Source of the DNA: Ruminococcus difficilis
Lineage (GTDB): Bacteria > Bacillota_A > Clostridia > Oscillospirales > Acutalibacteraceae
Direction of reading: 5' to 3'
Assembly: GCF_016680995.1 (NCBI RefSeq)
Contig: NZ_JAEQMG010000091.1
Location: 1-25,591 of the forward strand
Length of the DNA: 25,591 nucleotides
Positions 23,769 to 25,591 of this stretch are shown here, in pieces. Position numbers and translations under genes: made by a program. Position 1 is the first letter of the stretch. The number at the start of each line of letters is the position of its first letter. The notes under the pieces are model-generated. The model saw only the letters and a program-made list of their open reading frames with translations, was not told the DNA's origin and did not search any database.

Positions 23769-25591
23769 TTGGACAATAAAAAGAGGACGCGCAACCTGCT
23801 GCTCTATCTCGCAATCCCGATTGTGCTGATTGTTGTCGCGGCGATTTTTCTGAGTACGCGCCAGTCGGATTCACCAAAGACATCCGAGCTTGTGCAGTAC
23901 TTCATCGACGACAAGGTTGACAGCTACACTATCAACTACGGCTCGGGCGCTGTCGAGATCACCCTCAAGGAGGGCGAGAAGGCGTATCCCAAGACCGAGG
24001 AGAGCGCGGCGAGCAATCCGCTGACAGCTCTCGCGGGCACAGACCAGCAGACAGACTCAAAGTCCAAGGTCGTCGTCAAGGGACAGCTTGCCGATATCCG
24101 CCTCTTCATCGAGGAGATAAACGAGAAGTCGTCGCCCGACGAGCCTGTAAAGTACAACTACATCCGCGCGAGCGACAATTCGTTCCTGCTCGAGCTTATC
24201 CCGACGATCATTATGGTCGCAATCTTCATCGGAGCGTGGATATTCCTGATGAAGCGCATGGGAAGCGGCGGCATCGGCAGAGAGATGAATTTCGGCAAGG
24301 CAAAGATCAAGAACACCAACGACGAAAAGCGCAAGACGACCTTTGACGACGTGGCAGGAGCCGACGAGGAGAAGGAAGAGCTTGCCGAGGTCGTCGAGTT
24401 CCTTAAGAACCCCGAGAAGTTCAACAAGTTAGGTGCCCGCATTCCCAAGGGCGTACTGCTCGTAGGCCCTCCCGGAACAGGTAAAACCCTTCTCGCGCGC
24501 GCAGTCGCGGGCGAGGCAGGCGTACCGTTCTTCTCGATTTCGGGTTCGGATTTTGTAGAGATGTTCGTCGGCGTAGGTGCGTCGCGTGTCCGCGACCTCT
24601 TTGACCAGGCGAAGAAGAACGCGCCCTGCATTATCTTTATCGACGAGATCGACGCCGTCGGCAGACAGAGAGGCGCAGGTCTCGGCGGCGGCAACGACGA
24701 ACGCGAGCAGACCCTTAACCAGCTTCTCGTGGAGATGGACGGCTTCGGCGTGAACGAGGGCGTAATCCTCATCGCCGCGACCAACCGTCCCGACGTACTC
24801 GACCCCGCGCTTCTCAGACCGGGACGCTTCGACCGTCAGGTTGTAGTAAGCTATCCCGACGTCAACGGCCGTGAGGCTATCCTCAAGGTTCACGCGCGCA
24901 AGAAGCCTCTTGCGCCCGACGTAAAGCTGCGCACGATCGCAAAGACCACCGCGGGCTTCACAGGAGCCGACCTCGAGAACCTGCTCAACGAGGCGGCGCT
25001 TCTCGCGGCACGTGCCGACAAGAAGGCGATCACCATGAAGGAGATCGAGGAAGCAACCATCAAGGTCGTTGTCGGCGCGGAGAAGAAGAGCAAGGTCATG
25101 AGCGACAAGGAGAAGAAGCTCACCGCCTATCACGAGGCAGGTCACGCTATCCTCTTCGACGTGCTCGAAACGCAGGATCCCGTTCACGAGATTTCGATTA
25201 TTCCCCGCGGAATGGCTGGCGGCTACACAATGCCTCTGCCCACCGAGGATAAGTCATACAATTCGCGCAGTGAGATGCTCGAGGATATCGTGGTATCCCT
25301 CGGCGGACGCGTTGCCGAGGCGCTGATCCTCGACGACATTTCCACAGGCGCGTCCAACGACATTGAGCGCGCAACAAAGACCGCGCGCGCAATGGTCACC
25401 AAGTACGGCATGACCAAGGAGCTCGGCTGCGTCAACTACGGCTCCGAGAGCGGCAGCGTATTCCTAGGCAGGGATATGGCGCGCACTCAGGACTACAGCG
25501 AGGCGACTGCGGCGAAGATCGACGAGCTTGTTCTCGAGATCGTAAACGACGCGTACGCGCGTGCCGAGAAGCTCCTCAGCGAGAATATCGA
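23769..25591 (+). CDS. ftsH: ATP-dependent zinc metalloprotease FtsH, 3' end cut by window
   Basis: Membrane-anchored AAA+ protease that degrades misfolded membrane proteins and selected regulators. The start is TTG 23769, chosen because AAGGAGTG (about 23752-23759) is ideally placed and the product then begins M-D-N-K-K-R-T-R-N followed by a membrane helix (about 10-28). An extracytoplasmic domain follows, then a second helix (about 138-160), Walker A G-P-P-G-T-G-K-T (233-240), Walker B with D292/E293, the second-region-of-homology L-L-R-P-G-R-F-D-R, and the zinc motif H455-E-A-G-H459. 607 codons are present with no stop before the window ends; the rest is outside. It is 51 bp after hpt, in the same likely operon. 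Confidence 0.96.
   Translation, partial: MDNKKRTRNLLLYLAIPIVLIVVAAIFLSTRQSDSPKTSELVQYFIDDKVDSYTINYGSGAVEITLKEGEKAYPKTEESAASNPLTALAGTDQQTDSKSKVVVKGQLADIRLFIEEINEKSSPDEPVKYNYIRASDNSFLLELIPTIIMVAIFIGAWIFLMKRMGSGGIGREMNFGKAKIKNTNDEKRKTTFDDVAGADEEKEELAEVVEFLKNPEKFNKLGARIPKGVLLVGPPGTGKTLLARAVAGEAGVPFFSISGSDFVEMFVGVGASRVRDLFDQAKKNAPCIIFIDEIDAVGRQRGAGLGGGNDEREQTLNQLLVEMDGFGVNEGVILIAATNRPDVLDPALLRPGRFDRQVVVSYPDVNGREAILKVHARKKPLAPDVKLRTIAKTTAGFTGADLENLLNEAALLAARADKKAITMKEIEEATIKVVVGAEKKSKVMSDKEKKLTAYHEAGHAILFDVLETQDPVHEISIIPRGMAGGYTMPLPTEDKSYNSRSEMLEDIVVSLGGRVAEALILDDISTGASNDIERATKTARAMVTKYGMTKELGCVNYGSESGSVFLGRDMARTQDYSEATAAKIDELVLEIVNDAYARAEKLLSENI

Noticed and set aside
1..25591. CRISPR arrays, tRNA or rRNA genes, insertion sequences, prophage or integrase sites
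   Set aside because: None of the expected repeats, cloverleaf or rRNA sequence, transposase or integrase motifs were seen on either strand.

Overview
The window looks like a core chromosomal segment of a Gram-positive, endospore-lineage Firmicute, probably a Clostridia/Ruminococcus-type organism of moderately high GC. The reasons are: sporulation genes ylbJ/spoVV, yqfC and yqfD; Firmicute-typical ymdB, fakA, RNase J and gdpP; the tilS-hpt-ftsH arrangement; strong AGGAGG-type ribosome sites; and near-consensus sigma-A promoters. The genus is inference only. I saw no rRNA, tRNA, CRISPR array, insertion sequence or prophage, and no gene-free stretch above 300 bp (the longest is 247 bp, 15962-16208).

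Layout. (1) 1-3.7 kb, plus strand: a 5'-truncated YgiQ-type radical SAM gene, tyrS behind a textbook promoter, and mscL ending in a terminator. (2) 3.78-7.18 kb, minus strand: a three-gene run transcribed as ylbJ(spoVV), then an asparagine synthase-family gene, then a PAP2 phosphatase. It starts from a compact divergent promoter shared with yqfC-yqfD. (3) 7.26-15.4 kb, plus strand: yqfC-yqfD, then ymdB, fakA, recG-dac and nrdR, several with their own promoters. (4) rnhA on the minus strand. (5) 16.2-25.6 kb, plus strand: RNase J, then the close-packed run gdpP-rplI-dnaB-tilS-hpt-ftsH, with ftsH cut by the window edge and starting at TTG.

How it fits together. Most genes are housekeeping: translation (tyrS, rplI, tilS), replication and repair (dnaB, recG, rnhA), RNA turnover (RNase J), dNTP-supply control (nrdR), nucleotide signalling (gdpP, possibly ymdB), lipid acyl phosphorylation (fakA), and envelope quality control and wall remodelling (ftsH, dac). 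The part with the most unexplained biology is the divergent sporulation locus. There, two sigma-E-like promoters seem to share the same 32 bp, and the minus-strand one would drive a dipicolinate transporter together with an amidotransferase and a lipid phosphatase.

Other points of interest are a candidate NrdR box inside the nrdR promoter, and a short unnamed repeat present three times in the same orientation between 11.4 and 18.1 kb. No unambiguous new multi-gene system is visible; the strongest claims are regulatory and organisational.
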